This document shows positions 11,615 through 27,804 of a DNA stretch of 64,000 bases, in pieces; within the stretch, counting starts at the first letter, position 1; each line of letters begins with the position of its first letter. A program made the translations under genes and the position numbers. The DNA comes from Mesostigma viride (lineage: Eukaryota > Streptophyta > Mesostigmatophyceae > Mesostigmatales > Mesostigmataceae): assembly GCA_009746045.1 (NCBI GenBank), contig RPFO01000497.1:824970-888969 (forward strand), read 5' to 3'. The notes beneath the pieces were generated by a model, which had not been told where the DNA came from, did no database searches, and saw nothing but the letters and a program-made list of their open reading frames with translations.

Positions 11615-12689
11615 ACACCATGCACGCAATTGCCGGCATGCACACACACGTACATCCACCGCGCACGCAAGGGGCAACTGCACACACATGTACACACGCT
11701 TGGGGCGGCTCCACTCACATGTACATCCACCGCGCAACCACGGGGCGGCTGCACACACACGTACATACACCGCGCACGCAAGGGGCTGCTGCACACACAC
11801 TTACACACAAAATGCACGCTTGGGGCGACGGCACTCACATGTACATACACCGCGCACGAAAGGGGTGGCTGCACACACACGTACATCCACCGCGCACGCA
11901 AGGGGCGGCTGCACACACACATACATACACCATGCACGCAAGGGGCGAGTGCAAAAACATGTACATACGCCGCGCACGCAAGGGGCAACTGCCCACACAT
12001 GGACATACACCATGCACGCAAGGGGCGGCTGCACACACATGTACATCCACCGCGCACGCAAGGGGCGAGTGCACACACACGTACACACACCGCGCACGCA
12101 AGGGGCGGCTGCACACACACGTACACACACCATGCACGCAATTGCCGGCATGCACACACACGTACATCCACCGCGCACGCAAGGGGCAACTGCACACACA
12201 TGTACACACACCGCGCACGCTTGGGGCAGCTGCACTCACACGTACACACACCGCGCACGCAAGGGACGGCTGCACACACACGTACATACACCGCGCACGC
12301 AAGGGGCGGCTGCACTTACATGTACACACACCACGCACGCAAGGGGCGGCTGCACACACACGTACATACACCGCGCACGCAAGGACCGGCTCCACTCACA
12401 TGTACATCCACCGCGCAACCACGGGGCGGCTGCACACACACGTACATACACCGCGCACGCAAGGGGCTGCTGCACACACACTTACACACAAAATGCACGC
12501 TTGGGGCGACGGCACTCACATGTACATACACCGCGCACGAAAGGGGTGGCTGCACACACACGTACATCCACCGCGCACGCAAGGGGCGGCTGCACACACA
12601 CATACATACACCGCGCACGCTTGGGGCGGCTGCACACACACGTACCTACACCGCGCACGCAAGGGGCGGCTGCACACACACGTACATAC

Positions 12690-14530
12690 ACCGCGCACGC
12701 AAGGGGCGAGTGCACACACACGTACACACACCGCGCACGCAAGGGGCGGCTGCACACACACGTACACACACCATGCACGCAATTGCCGGCATGCACACAC
12801 CCGTACATCCACCGCGCACGCAAGGGGCAACTGCACACACATGTACACACACCGCGCACGCTTGGGGCAGCTGCACTCACATGTACACACACCGCGCACG
12901 CTTGGGGCGGCTGCACACACACGTACACACACCGCGCACGCTTGGGGCGGCTGCACACACACGTACCTACACCGCGCACGCAAGGGGCGGCTGCACACAC
13001 ACTTACACACAAAATGCACGCTTGGGGCGACGGCACTCACATGTACACACACCGCGCACGCAAGGGGCGGCTGCACACACACGTACACACACCATGCACG
13101 CAATTGCCGGCATGCACACACACGTACATCCACCGCGCACGCAAGGGGCAACTGCACACACATGTACACACACCGCGCACGCTTGGGGCAGCTGCACTCA
13201 CATGTACACACACCGCGCACGCTTGGGGCGGCTGCACACACACGTACATACACCGCGCACGCAAGGGGCGGCTGCACACATACGTACCTACACCGCGCAC
13301 GCAAGGGGCGGCTGCACACACACGTACATACACCGCGCACGCAAGGACCGGCTCCACTCACATGTACATCCACCGCGCAACCACGGGGCGGCTGCACACA
13401 CACGTACATACACCGCGCACGCAAGGGGCTGCTGCACACACACTTACACACAAAATGCACGCTTGGGGCGACGGCACTCACATGTACATACACCGCGCAC
13501 GAAAGGGGTGGCTGCACACACACGTACACACACCATGCACGCAAGGAGCGACTTCACGCACAGGTACACACACCATGCACGCAAGGTTCGGCTGCACACA
13601 CATGTACATCCACCGCGCACGCAAGGGGCGGCTGCACACACATGTACATACACCATGCACGCAAGGGGCGGCTGCACACACCTGTACACACACCGCGCAC
13701 GCAAGGGGCGAGTGCACACACACGTACACACACCGCGCACGCAAGGGGCGGCTGCACACACACGTACACACACCATGCACGCAATTGCCGGCATGCACAC
13801 ACACGTACATCCACCGCGCACGCAAGGGGCAACTGCACACACATGTACACACACCGCGCACGCTTGGGGCAGCTGCACTCACATGTACACACACCGCGCA
13901 CGCTTGGGGCGGCTGCACACACACGTACATACACCGCGCACGCTTGGGGCGGCTGCACACACACGTACCTACACCGCGCACGCAAGGGGCGGCTGCACAC
14001 ACACTTACACACAAAATGCACGCTTGGGGCGACGGCACTCACATGTACACACACCGCGCACGCAAGGGGCGGCTGCACACACACGTACACACACCATGCA
14101 CGCAATTGCCGGCATGCACACACACGTACATCCACCGCGCACGCAAGGGGCAACTGCACACACATGTACACACACCGCGCACGCTTGGGGCAGCTGCACT
14201 CACATGTACACACACCGCGCACGCTTGGAGCGGCTGCACACACACGTACATACACCGCGCACGCAAGGGGCGGCTGCACACATACGTACCTACACCGCGC
14301 ACGCAAGGGGCGGCTGCACACACACGTACATACACCGCGCACGCAAGGACCGGCTCCACTCACATGTACATCCACCGCGCAACCACGGGGCGGCTGCACA
14401 CACACGTACATACACCGCGCACGCAAGGGGCTGCTGCACACACACTTACACACAAAATGCACGCTTGGGGCGACGGCACTCACATGTACATACACCGCGC
14501 ACGAAAGGGGTGGCTGCACACACACGTACA
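12690..14530. repeat. Higher-order duplication at 1,002-bp offset
   Basis: About 840 bp beginning near 12690 recur beginning near 13692 with an offset of 1002 bp. Both copies contain the same order of AATTGCCGGCATGC, TTGGGGCAGC and AGGACCGGCTCC variants. Divergence begins after about 13530 and 14530. Confidence 0.75.
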
Positions 14531-14779
14531 TCCACCGCGCACGCAAGGGGCGGCTGCACACACACATACATACACCATGCACGCAAGGGGCGAGTGCAAA
14601 AACATGTACATACGCCGCGCACGCAAGGGGCAACTGCCCACACATGGACATACACCATGCACGCAAGGGGCGGCTGCACACACATGTACATCCACCGCGC
14701 ACGCAAGGGGCGAGTGCACACACACGTACACACACCGCGCACGCAAGGGGCGGCTGCACACACACGTACACACACCATG

Positions 14780-15860
14780 CACGCAATTGCCGGCATGCAC
14801 ACACACGTACATACACCGCGCACGCAAGGGGCGAGTGCGCACACACGTACATACACCGCGCACGCAAGGGGGGCTGCACACACACGTACATACACCGCGC
14901 ACGCAAGGGGCCAGTGCAAGCACATGTACATACACCATGCACGCAAGGGCCGGCATGCACAGAAACGTACATACACCGCGCACGCAAGGGGCTGCTGCAC
15001 ACACACGTACACACACCATGCACGCACGGGGCGGCTGCACACACACGTACATCCACTGCGCACGCACGGGGCCGGCGACTGCACACACATGTACATAAAC
15101 CATGCACGCAAGGGGCGGCTGCACACACATGTACATCCACCGCGCACGCAAGGGGCGAGTGCAAACACATGTACATACACCGCGCACGCAAGGACAAGGA
15201 TGCACACACATGTACATACACCGCGCACGCAAGGGGCGGCTGCACACGCACGTACATACACCGCGCACGCAAGGGGCGGCTGCACACACACGTACACACA
15301 CCATGCACGCAATTGCCGGCATGCACACACACGTACATACACCGCGCACGCAAGGGCGAGTGCGCACACACGTACATACACCGCGCACGCAAGGGGGGCT
15401 GCACACACACGTACATACACCGCGCACGCAAGGGGCCAGTGCAAGCACATGTACATACACCATGCACGCAAGGGCCGGCATGCACAGAAACGTACATACA
15501 CCGCGCACGCAAGGGGCTGCTGCACACACACGTACACACACCATGCACGCACGGGGCGGCTGCACACACACGTACATCCACCGCGCACGCACGGGGCCGG
15601 CGACTGCACACACATGTACATAAACCATGCACGCAAGGGGCGGCTGCACACACATGTACATCCACCGCGCACGCAAGGGGCGAGTGCAAACACATGTACA
15701 TACACCGCGCACGCAAGGACAAGGATGCACACACATGTACATACACCGCGCACGCAAGGGGCGGCTGCACACGCACGTACATACACCGCGCACGCAAGGG
15801 GCGGCTGCACACACACGTACATCCACCGCGCACGCAAGGGGCAACTGCACACACATGTAC
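14780..15860. repeat. About 526-bp duplication, also present in array part 3
   Basis: A run of rare units (GAGTGCGCAC, AAGGGGGGCTGC, GGGCCAGTGCAAGC, GCACAGAAACG, GGGCCGGCGACTGC, CATGTACATAAACC) occurs around 14.8-15.2 kb and again around 15.3-15.7 kb. A near-identical series is at about 36.3-36.8 kb. This shows that separated parts of the array exchanged or copied sequence. Confidence 0.75.
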
Positions 15861-17747
15861 ACACACCGCGCACGCTTGGGGCAGCTGCACTCACATGTAC
15901 ACACACCGCGCACGCAAGGGGCGGCTGCACACACACGTACATCCACCGCGCACGCAAGGGGCAACTGCACACACACGTACATCCACCGCGCACGCAAGGG
16001 GCGGCTGCACACACACGTACACACACCGCGCACGCAAGGGGCAACTGCACACACATGTACACACACCGGGCACGCTTGGGGCGGCTGCACACACACGTAC
16101 CTACACCGCGCACGCAAGGGGCGGCTGCACACACACGTACATACACCGCGCACGCAAGGGGCAACTGCACACACATGTACATACACCGCGCACGCAAGGG
16201 GCAACTGCACACACATGTACACACACCGCGCACGCAAGGGGCAACTGCACACACACGTACACACACCGCGCACGCTTGGGGCGGCTGCACACACACGTAA
16301 ATACACCGCGCACGCAAGGGGCGGCTGCACACACACGTACATCCACCGCGCACGCAAGGGGCAACTGCACACACATGTACACACACCGCGCACGCAAGGG
16401 GCAACTGCACACACACGTACACACACCGCGCACGCTTGGGGCGGCTGCACACACACGTAAATACACCGCGCACGCAAGGGGTGGCTGCACACACACGTAC
16501 ATCCACCGCGCACGCAAGGGGCGGCTGCACACACACGTACATACACCGCGCACGCTTGGGGCGGCTGCACACACACGTACCTACACCGCGCACGCAAGGG
16601 GCGGCTGCACACATACGTATACCTACACCGCGCACGCAAGGGGCGACTGCACACACATGTACATCCACCGCGCACGCAAGGGCCGGCTGCACACACACGT
16701 ACACACACCATGCACGCAAGGGCCGGCTGCACACACACGTACATACACCGCGCACGCTTGGGGCGGCTGCACACACACGTACACACACCGCGCACGCAAG
16801 GGGCAGCTGCACACACACGTACATACACCATGCACGCAAGGGGCTGCACACACACTTACACACACCTTGCACGCAAGGGCCGGCATGCACACACACTGGC
16901 ATACACCGCGCACGCAAGGGGCGGCTGCACACACGTACATACACCGCGCACGCAAGGGGCGAGTGCACACACACGTACACACACCGCGCACGCAAGGGGC
17001 GGCTGCACACACACGTACACACACCATGCACGCAATTGCCGGCATGCACACGCACGTACATCCACTGCGCACGCAAGGGGCAACTGCACACACATGTACA
17101 CACGCTTGGGGCGGCTGCACTCACATGTACACACACCGCGCACGCAAGGGCCGGCTGCACACACACGTACATCCACCGCGCACGCAAGGGGCAACTGCAC
17201 ACACACGTACACACACCATGCACGCAAGGGCCGGCTGCACTCACATGTACACACACCATGCACGCAAGGGGCGGCTGCACACACACGTACCTACACCGCG
17301 CACGCAAGGGGCGGCTGCACACACACGTACATACACCGCGCACGCAAGGGGCAACTGCACACACATGTACATACACCGCGCAACCACGGGGCGGCTGCAC
17401 ACACACGTACATACACCGCGCACGCAAGGGGCAACTGCACACACATGTACACACACCGCGCACGCTTGGGGCGGCTGCACACACACGTACCTACACCGCG
17501 CACGCAAGGGGCGGCTGCACACACACGTACATACACCGCGCACGCAAGGGGCAACTGCACACACATGTACATACACCGCGCAACCACCGGGCGGCTGCAC
17601 ACACACGTACACACACCGCGCACGCAAGGGGCAGCTGCACACACACGTACATACACCATGCACGCAAGGGGCTGCACACACACTTACACACACCTTGCAC
17701 GCAAGGGCCGGCATGCACACACACTGGCATACACCGCGCACGCAAGG

Positions 17748-20700
17748 GGCGGCTGCACACACGTACATACACCGCGCACGCAAGGGGCGAGTGCACACAC
17801 ACGTACACACACCGCGCACGCAATTAAGGGACGGCTGCACACACACGTACATACACCGCGCACGCAAGGGGCAACGGCACTCACATGTACATACACCATG
17901 CACGCAAGGGGCGGCTGCACACACACGTACACACACCATGCACGCAAGGAGCGACTTCACGCACAGGTACACACACCATGCACGCAAGGTTCGGCTGCAC
18001 ACACATGTACATCCACCGCGCACGCAAGGGGCGGCTGCACACACATGTACATACACCATGCACGCAAGGGGCGGCTGCACACACCTGTACATCCACCGCG
18101 CACGCAAGGGGCGAGTGCACACACACGTACACACACCGCGCACGCAAGGGGCGGCTGCACACACACGTACACACACCATGCACGCAATTGCCGGCATGCA
18201 CACACACGTACATCCACCGCGCACGCAAGGGGCAACTGCACACACATGTACACACACCGCGCACGCTTGGGGCAGCTGCACTCACATGTACACACACCGC
18301 GCACGCAAGGGCCGGCTGCACACACACGTACATACACCGCGCACGCAAGGGGCAACTGCACACACATGTACATCCACCGCGCACGCAAGGGGCGGCTGCA
18401 CACACATGTACATACACCATGCACGCAAGGGGCGGCTGCACACACCTGTACATCCACCGCGCACGCAAGGGGCGAGTGCACACACACGTACACACACCGC
18501 GCACGCAAGGGGCGGCTGCACACACACGTACACACACCATGCACGCAATTGCCGGCATGCACACACACGTACATCCACCGCGCACGCAAGGGGCAACTGC
18601 ACACACATGTACACACACCGCGCACGCTTGGGGCAGCTGCACTCACATGTACACACACCGCGCACGCAAGGGCCGGCTGCACACACACGTACATACACCG
18701 CGCACGCAAGGGGCAACTGCACACACATGTACACACACCGCGCACGCAAGGGGCAACTGCACACACACGTACACACACCGCGCACGCTTGGGGCGGCTGC
18801 ACACACATGTACCTACACCGCGCACGCAAGGGGCGGCTGCACACACACGTACATCCACCGCGCACGCAAGGGGCAACTGCACACACATGTACACACACCG
18901 CGCACGCTTGGGGCAGCTGCACTCACACGTACACACACCATGCACGCAATTGCCGGCATGCACACACACGTACATCCACCGCGCACGCAAGGGCGGCTGC
19001 ACACACACGTACACACACCATGCACGCAAGGGGCGGCTGCACACACACGTACACACACCGCGCACGCAAGGGGCAACTGCACACACATGTACACACACCG
19101 CGCACGCTTGGGGCGGCTGCACACACACGTACCTACACCGCGCACGCAAGGGCCGGCTGCACACACACGTACATACACCGCGCACGCAAGGGGCCACTGC
19201 ACACACATGTACATACACCGCGCAACCACGGGGCGGCTGCACACACACGTACATACACCGCGCACGCAAGGGGCGGCTGCACACATACGTACCTACACCG
19301 CGCACGCAAGGGGCGACTGCACACCCATGTACATCCACCGCGCACGCAAGGGCCGGCTGCACACACACGTACACACACTATGCACGCAAGGGCCGGCTGC
19401 ACACACACGTACATCCCCCGCGCACGCAAGGGGCGGCTGCACACACACGTACACACACCGCGCACGCAAGGGGCAACTGCACACACATGTACACACACCG
19501 CGCACGCTTGGGGCGGCTGCACACACACGTACCTACACCGCGCACGCAAGGGCCGGCTGCACACACACGTACACACACCGCGCACGCAAGGGCCGGCTGC
19601 ACACACACGTACATACACCGCGCACGCAAGGGGCAACTGCACACACATGTACACACACCGCGCACGCAAGGGGCAACTGCACACACACGTACACACACCG
19701 CGCACGCTTGGGGCGGCTGCACACACATGTACCTACACCGCGCACGCAAGGGGCGGCTGCACACACACGTACATCCACCGCGCACGCAAGGGGCAACTGC
19801 ACACACATGTACACACACCGCGCACGCTTGGGGCAGCTGCACACACACGTACACACACCATGCACGCAATTGCCGGCATGCACACACACGTACATCCACC
19901 GCGCACGCAAGGGGCGGCTGCACACACACGTACACACACCATGCACGCAAGGGGCGGCTGCACACACACGTACACACACCGCGCACGCAAGGGGCAACTG
20001 CACACACATGTACACACACCGCGCACGCTTGGGGCGGCTGCACACACACGTACCTACACCGCGCACGCAAGGGCCGGCTGCACACACACGTACATACACC
20101 GCGCACGCAAGGGGCCACTGCACACACATGTACATACACCGCGCAACCACGGGGCGGCTGCACACACACGTACATACACCGCGCACGCAAGGGGCGGCTG
20201 CACACATACGTACCTACACCGCGCACGCAAGGGGCGACTGCACACCCATGTACATCCACCGCGCACGCAAGGGCCGGCTGCACACACACGTACACACACC
20301 ATGCACGCAAGGGCCGGCTGCACACACACGTACATCCCCCGCGCACGCAAGGGGCGGCTGCACACACACGTACACACACCGCGCACGCAAGGGGCAACTG
20401 CACACACATGTACACACACCGCGCACGCTTGGGGCGGCTGCACACACACGTACCTACACCGCGCACGCAAGGGCCGGCTGCACACACACGTACATACACC
20501 GCGCACGCAAGGGGCAACTGCACACACATGTACATACACCGCGCAACCACGGGGCGGCTGCACACACACGTACATACACCGCGCACGCTTGGGGCAGCTG
20601 CACTCACATGTACACACACCGCGCACGCAAGGGGCGACTGCACACACATGTACATCCACCGCGCACGCAAGGGCCGGCTGCACACACACGTACACACACC

Positions 20701-23700
20701 ATGCACGCAAGGGCCGGCTGCACACACACGTACATCCACCGCGCACGCAAGGGCCGGCTGCACACACACGTACATACACCGCGCACGCAAGGGGCAACTG
20801 CGTACACATGTACACACACCGCGCACGCAAGGGGCAACTGCACACACACGTACACACACCGCGCACGCTTGGGGCGGCTGCACACACACGTACCTACACC
20901 GCGCACGCAAGGGGCGGCTGCACACACACGTACATCCACCGCGCACGCAAGGGGCAACTGCACACACATGTACACACACCGCGCACGCTTGGGGCAGCTG
21001 CACTCACATGTACACACACCGCGCACGCAAGGGGCGGCTGCACACACACGTACATCCACCGCGCACGCAAGGGGCAACTGCACACACACGTACATCCACC
21101 GCGCACGCAAGGGGCGGCTGCACACACACGTACACACACCGCGCACGCAAGGGGCAACTGCACACACATGTACACACACCGCGCACGCTTGGGGCGGCTG
21201 CACACACACGTACCTACACCGCGCACGCAAGGGGCGGCTGCACACACACGTACATACACCGCGCACGCAAGGGGCAACTGCACACACATGTACATACACC
21301 GCGCACGCAAGGGGCAACTGCACACACATGTACACACACCGCGCACGCAAGGGGCAACTGCACACACACGTACACACACCGCGCACGCAAGGGGCAACTG
21401 CACACACATGTACACACACCGCGCACGCTTGGGGCGGCTGCACACACACGTACCTACACCGCGCACGCAAGGGCCGGCTGCACACACACGTACATACACC
21501 GCGCACGCAAGGGGCAACTGCACACACATGTACATACACCGCGCAACCACGGGGCGGCTGCACACACACGTACATACACCGCGCACGCTTGGGGCAGCTG
21601 CACTCACATGTACACACACCGCGCACGCAAGGGGCGACTGCACACACATGTACATCCACCGCGCACGCAAGGGCCGGCTGCACACACACGTACACACACC
21701 ATGCACGCAAGGGCCGGCTGCACACACACGTACATCCACCGCGCACGCAAGGGCCGGCTGCACACACACGTACATACACCGCGCACGCAAGGGGCAACTG
21801 CACACACACGTACACACACCGCGCACGCTTGGGGCGGCTGCACACACACGTACCTACACCGCGCACGCAAGGGGCGGCTGCACACACACGTACATCCACC
21901 GCGCACGCAAGGGGCAACTGCACACACATGTACACACACCGCGCACGCTTGGGGCAGCTGCACTCACATGTACACACACCGCGCACGCAAGGGGCGGCTG
22001 CACACACACGTACATCCACCGCGCACGCAAGGGGCAACTGCACACACACGTACATCCACCGCGCACGCAAGGGGCGGCTGCACACACACGTACACACACC
22101 GCGCACGCAAGGGGCAACTGCACACACATGTACACACACCGCGCACGCTTGGGGCGGCTGCACACACACGTACCTACACCGCGCACGCAAGGGGCGGCTG
22201 CACACACACGTACATACACCGCGCACGCAAGGGGCAACTGCACACACATGTACATACACCGCGCACGCAAGGGGCAACTGCACACACATGTACACACACC
22301 GCGCACGCAAGGGGCAACTGCACACACACGTACACACACCGCGCACGCTTGGGGCGGCTGCACACACACGTAAATACACCGCGCACGCAAGGGGCGGCTG
22401 CACACACACGTACATCCACCGCGCACGCAAGGGGCAACTGCACACACATGTACACACACCGCGCACGCTTGGGGCAGCTGCACTCACATGTACACACACC
22501 GCGCACGAAAGGGCCGGCTGCACACACACGAAAAACCACCGCGCACGCAAGGGGCAACTGCACACACACGTACATACACCGCGCACGCAAGGGGCGGCTG
22601 CACACACACGTACACACACCGCGCACGCAAGGGGCAACTGCACACACATGTACACACACCGCGCACGCTTGGGGCGGCTGCACACACACGTACCTACACC
22701 GCGCACGCAAGGGCCGGCTGCACACACACGTACATACACCGCGCACGCAAGGGGCAACTGCACACACATGTACATACACCGCGCAACCACGGGGCGGCTG
22801 CACACACGTACATACACCGCGCACGCAAGGGGCGAGTGCACACACACGTACACACACCGCGCACGCAATTAAGGGACGGCTGCACACACACGTACATACA
22901 CCGCGCACGCAAGGGGCAACGGCACTCACATGTACATACACCATGCACGCAAGGGGCGGCTGCACACACACGTACACACACCATGCACGCAAGGAGCGAC
23001 TTCACGCACAGGTACACACACCATGCACGCAAGGTTCGGCTGCACACACATGTACATCCACCGCGCACGCAAGGGGCGGCTGCACACACATGTACATACA
23101 CCATGCACGCAAGGGGCGGCTGCACACACCTGTACATCCACCGCGCACGCAAGGGGCGAGTGCACACACACGTACACACACCGCGCACGCAAGGGGCGGC
23201 TGCACACACACGTACACACACCATGCACGCAATTGCCGGCATGCACACACACGTACATCCACCGCGCACGCAAGGGGCAACTGCACACACATGTACACAC
23301 ACCGCGCACGCTTGGGGCAGCTGCACTCACATGTACACACACCGCGCACGCAAGGGCCGGCTGCACACACACGTACATACACCGCGCACGCAAGGGGCAA
23401 CTGCACACACATGTACATCCACCGCGCACGCAAGGGGCGGCTGCACACACATGTACATACACCATGCACGCAAGGGGCGGCTGCACACACCTGTACATCC
23501 ACCGCGCACGCAAGGGGCGAGTGCACACACACGTACACACACCGCGCACGCAAGGGGCGGCTGCACACACACGTACACACACCATGCACGCAATTGCCGG
23601 CATGCACACACACGTACATCCACCGCGCACGCAAGGGGCAACTGCACACACATGTACACACACCGCGCACGCTTGGGGCAGCTGCACTCACATGTACACA

Positions 23701-26700
23701 CACCGCGCACGCAAGGGCCGGCTGCACACACACGTACATACACCGCGCACGCAAGGGGCAACTGCACACACATGTACACACACCGCGCACGCAAGGGGCA
23801 ACTGCACACACACGTACACACACCGCGCACGCTTGGGGCGGCTGCACACACATGTACCTACACCGCGCACGCAAGGGGCGGCTGCACACACACGTACATC
23901 CACCGCGCACGCAAGGGGCAACTGCACACACATGTACACACACCGCGCACGCTTGGGGCAGCTGCACACACACGTACACACACCATGCACGCAATTGCCG
24001 GCATGCACACACACGTACATCCACCGCGCACGCAAGGGGCGGCTGCACACACACGTACACACACCATGCACGCAAGGGGCGGCTGCACACACACGTACAC
24101 ACACCGCGCACGCAAGGGGCAACTGCACACACATGTACACACACCGCGCACGCTTGGGGCGGCTGCACACACACGTACCTACACCGCGCACGCAAGGGCC
24201 GGCTGCACACACACGTACATACACCGCGCACGCAAGGGGCCACTGCACACACATGTACATACACCGCGCAACCACGGGGCGGCTGCACACACACGTACAT
24301 ACACCGCGCACGCAAGGGGCGGCTGCACACATACGTACCTACACCGCGCACGCAAGGGGCGACTGCACACCCATGTACATCCACCGCGCACGCAAGGGCC
24401 GGCTGCACACACACGTACACACACCATGCACGCAAGGGCCGGCTGCACACACACGTACATCCCCCGCGCACGCAAGGGGCGGCTGCACACACACGTACAC
24501 ACACCGCGCACGCAAGGGGCAACTGCACACACATGTACACACACCGCGCACGCTTGGGGCGGCTGCACACACACGTACCTACACCGCGCACGCAAGGGCC
24601 GGCTGCACACACACGTACACACACCGCGCACGCAAGGGCCGGCTGCACACACACGTACATACACCGCGCACGCAAGGGGCAACTGCACACACATGTACAC
24701 ACACCGCGCACGCAAGGGGCAACTGCACACACACGTACACACACCGCGCACGCTTGGGGCGGCTGCACACACATGTACCTACACCGCGCACGCAAGGGCG
24801 GCTGCACACACACGTACATCCACCGCGCACGCAAGGGGCAACTGCACACACATGTACACACACCGCGCACGCTTGGGGCAGCTGCACACACACGTACACA
24901 CACCATGCACGCAATTGCCGGCATGCACACACACGTACATCCACCGCGCACGCAAGGGGCGGCTGCACACACACGTACACACACCATGCACGCAAGGGGC
25001 GGCTGCACACACACGTACACACACCGCGCACGCAAGGGGCAACTGCACACACATGTACACACACCGCGCACGCTTGGGGCGGCTGCACACACACGTACCT
25101 ACACCGCGCACGCAAGGGCCGGCTGCACACACACGTACATACACCGCGCACGCAAGGGGCCACTGCACACACATGTACATACACCGCGCAACCACGGGGC
25201 GGCTGCACACACACGTACATACACCGCGCACGCAAGGGGCGGCTGCACACATACGTACCTACACCGCGCACGCAAGGGGCGACTGCACACCCATGTACAT
25301 CCACCGCGCACGCAAGGGCCGGCTGCACACACACGTACACACACCATGCACGCAAGGGCCGGCTGCACACACACGTACATCCCCGCGCACGCAAGGGGCG
25401 GCTGCACACACACGTACACACACCGCGCACGCAAGGGGCAACTGCACACACATGTACACACACCGCGCACGCTTGGGGCGGCTGCACACACACGTACCTA
25501 CACCGCGCACGCAAGGGCCGGCTGCACACACACGTACATACACCGCGCACGCAAGGGGCAACTGCACACACATGTACATACACCGCGCAACCACGGGGCG
25601 GCTGCACACACACGTACATACACCGCGCACGCTTGGGGCAGCTGCACTCACATGTACACACACCGCGCACGCAAGGGGCGACTGCACACACATGTACATC
25701 CACCGCGCACGCAAGGGCCGGCTGCACACACACGTACACACACCATGCACGCAAGGGCCGGCTGCACACACACGTACATCCACCGCGCACGCAAGGGCCG
25801 GCTGCACACACACGTACATACACCGCGCACGCAAGGGGCAACTGCGTACACATGTACACACACCGCGCACGCAAGGGGCAACTGCACACACACGTACACA
25901 CACCGCGCACGCTTGGGGCGGCTGCACACACACGTACCTACACCGCGCACGCAAGGGGCGGCTGCACACACACGTACATCCACCGCGCACGCAAGGGGCA
26001 ACTGCACACACATGTACACACACCGCGCACGCTTGGGGCAGCTGCACTCACATGTACACACACCGCGCACGCAAGGGGCGGCTGCACACACACGTACATC
26101 CACCGCGCACGCAAGGGGCAACTGCACACACACGTACATCCACCGCGCACGCAAGGGGCGGCTGCACACACACGTACACACACCGCGCACGCAAGGGGCA
26201 ACTGCACACACATGTACACACACCGCGCACGCTTGGGGCGGCTGCACACACACGTACCTACACCGCGCACGCAAGGGGCGGCTGCACACACACGTACATA
26301 CACCGCGCACGCAAGGGGCAACTGCACACACATGTACATACACCGCGCACGCAAGGGGCAACTGCACACACATGTACACACACCGCGCACGCAAGGGGCA
26401 ACTGCACACACACGTACACACACCGCGCACGCAAGGGGCAACTGCACACACATGTACACACACCGCGCACGCTTGGGGCGGCTGCACACACACGTACCTA
26501 CACCGCGCACGCAAGGGCCGGCTGCACACACACGTACATACACCGCGCACGCAAGGGGCAACTGCACACACATGTACATACACCGCGCAACCACGGGGCG
26601 GCTGCACACACACGTACATACACCGCGCACGCTTGGGGCAGCTGCACTCACATGTACACACACCGCGCACGCAAGGGGCGACTGCACACACATGTACATC

Positions 26701-27804
26701 CACCGCGCACGCAAGGGCCGGCTGCACACACACGTACACACACCATGCACGCAAGGGCCGGCTGCACACACACGTACATCCACCGCGCACGCAAGGGCCG
26801 GCTGCACACACACGTACATACACCGCGCACGCAAGGGGCAACTGCACACACACGTACACACACCGCGCACGCTTGGGGCGGCTGCACACACACGTACCTA
26901 CACCGCGCACGCAAGGGGCGGCTGCACACACACGTACATCCACCGCGCACGCAAGGGGCAACTGCACACACATGTACACACACCGCGCACGCTTGGGGCA
27001 GCTGCACTCACATGTACACACACCGCGCACGCAAGGGGCGGCTGCACACACACGTACATCCACCGCGCACGCAAGGGGCAACTGCACACACACGTACATC
27101 CACCGCGCACGCAAGGGGCGGCTGCACACACACGTACACACACCGCGCACGCAAGGGGCAACTGCACACACATGTACACACACCGCGCACGCTTGGGGCG
27201 GCTGCACACACACGTACCTACACCGCGCACGCAAGGGGCGGCTGCACACACACGTACATACACCGCGCACGCAAGGGGCAACTGCACACACATGTACATA
27301 CACCGCGCACGCAAGGGGCAACTGCACACACATGTACACACACCGCGCACGCAAGGGGCAACTGCACACACACGTACACACACCGCGCACGCTTGGGGCG
27401 GCTGCACACACACGTAAATACACCGCGCACGCAAGGGGCGGCTGCACACACACGTACATCCACCGCGCACGCAAGGGGCAACTGCACACACATGTACACA
27501 CACCGCGCACGCTTGGGGCAGCTGCACTCACATGTACACACACCGCGCACGAAAGGGCCGGCTGCACACACACGAAAAACCACCGCGCACGCAAGGGGCA
27601 ACTGCACACACACGTACATACACCGCGCACGCAAGGGGCGGCTGCACACACACGTACACACACCGCGCACGCAAGGGGCAACTGCACACACATGTACACA
27701 CACCGCGCACGCTTGGGGCGGCTGCACACACACGTACCTACACCGCGCACGCAAGGGCCGGCTGCACACACACGTACATACACCGCGCACGCAAGGGGCA
27801 ACTG
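17748..27804. repeat. Tandem 5.04-kb higher-order duplication
   Basis: The segment from about 17748 to 22792 is repeated from about 22793 to 27804 at an offset of 5045 bp, falling to 5044 after a 1-bp indel. The copies share rare marks such as CGCAATTAAGGGACGG (17821 and 22866), CACGAAAAACCACC (22531 and 27575) and GGCAACTGCGTACACATG. The second copy stops where the LTR retrotransposon is inserted. Confidence 0.9.

Larger units (their letters stand above)
7548..27804. repeat. 40-bp satellite array, part 1 (about 505 units)
   Basis: The unit has four 10-bp parts: GGGCGGCTGC, ACACACACGT, ACATACACCG, CGCACGCAAG. Common variants change GGGCGGC to GGGCAAC or GGCCGGC, AAGGGG to TTGGGG, GCGC to ATGC, and CGT to TGT. 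Because 40 is not a multiple of 3, each frame cycles through all phases with a 40-residue period, and the unit has almost no stop in any of six frames. This produces open frames of up to about 5,000 codons that are not credible genes. About 30 of 40 bases alternate pyrimidine and purine, which favours Z-DNA. The array is cut at 27804 by the LTR retrotransposon and resumes in phase at 32792. Confidence 0.97.
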
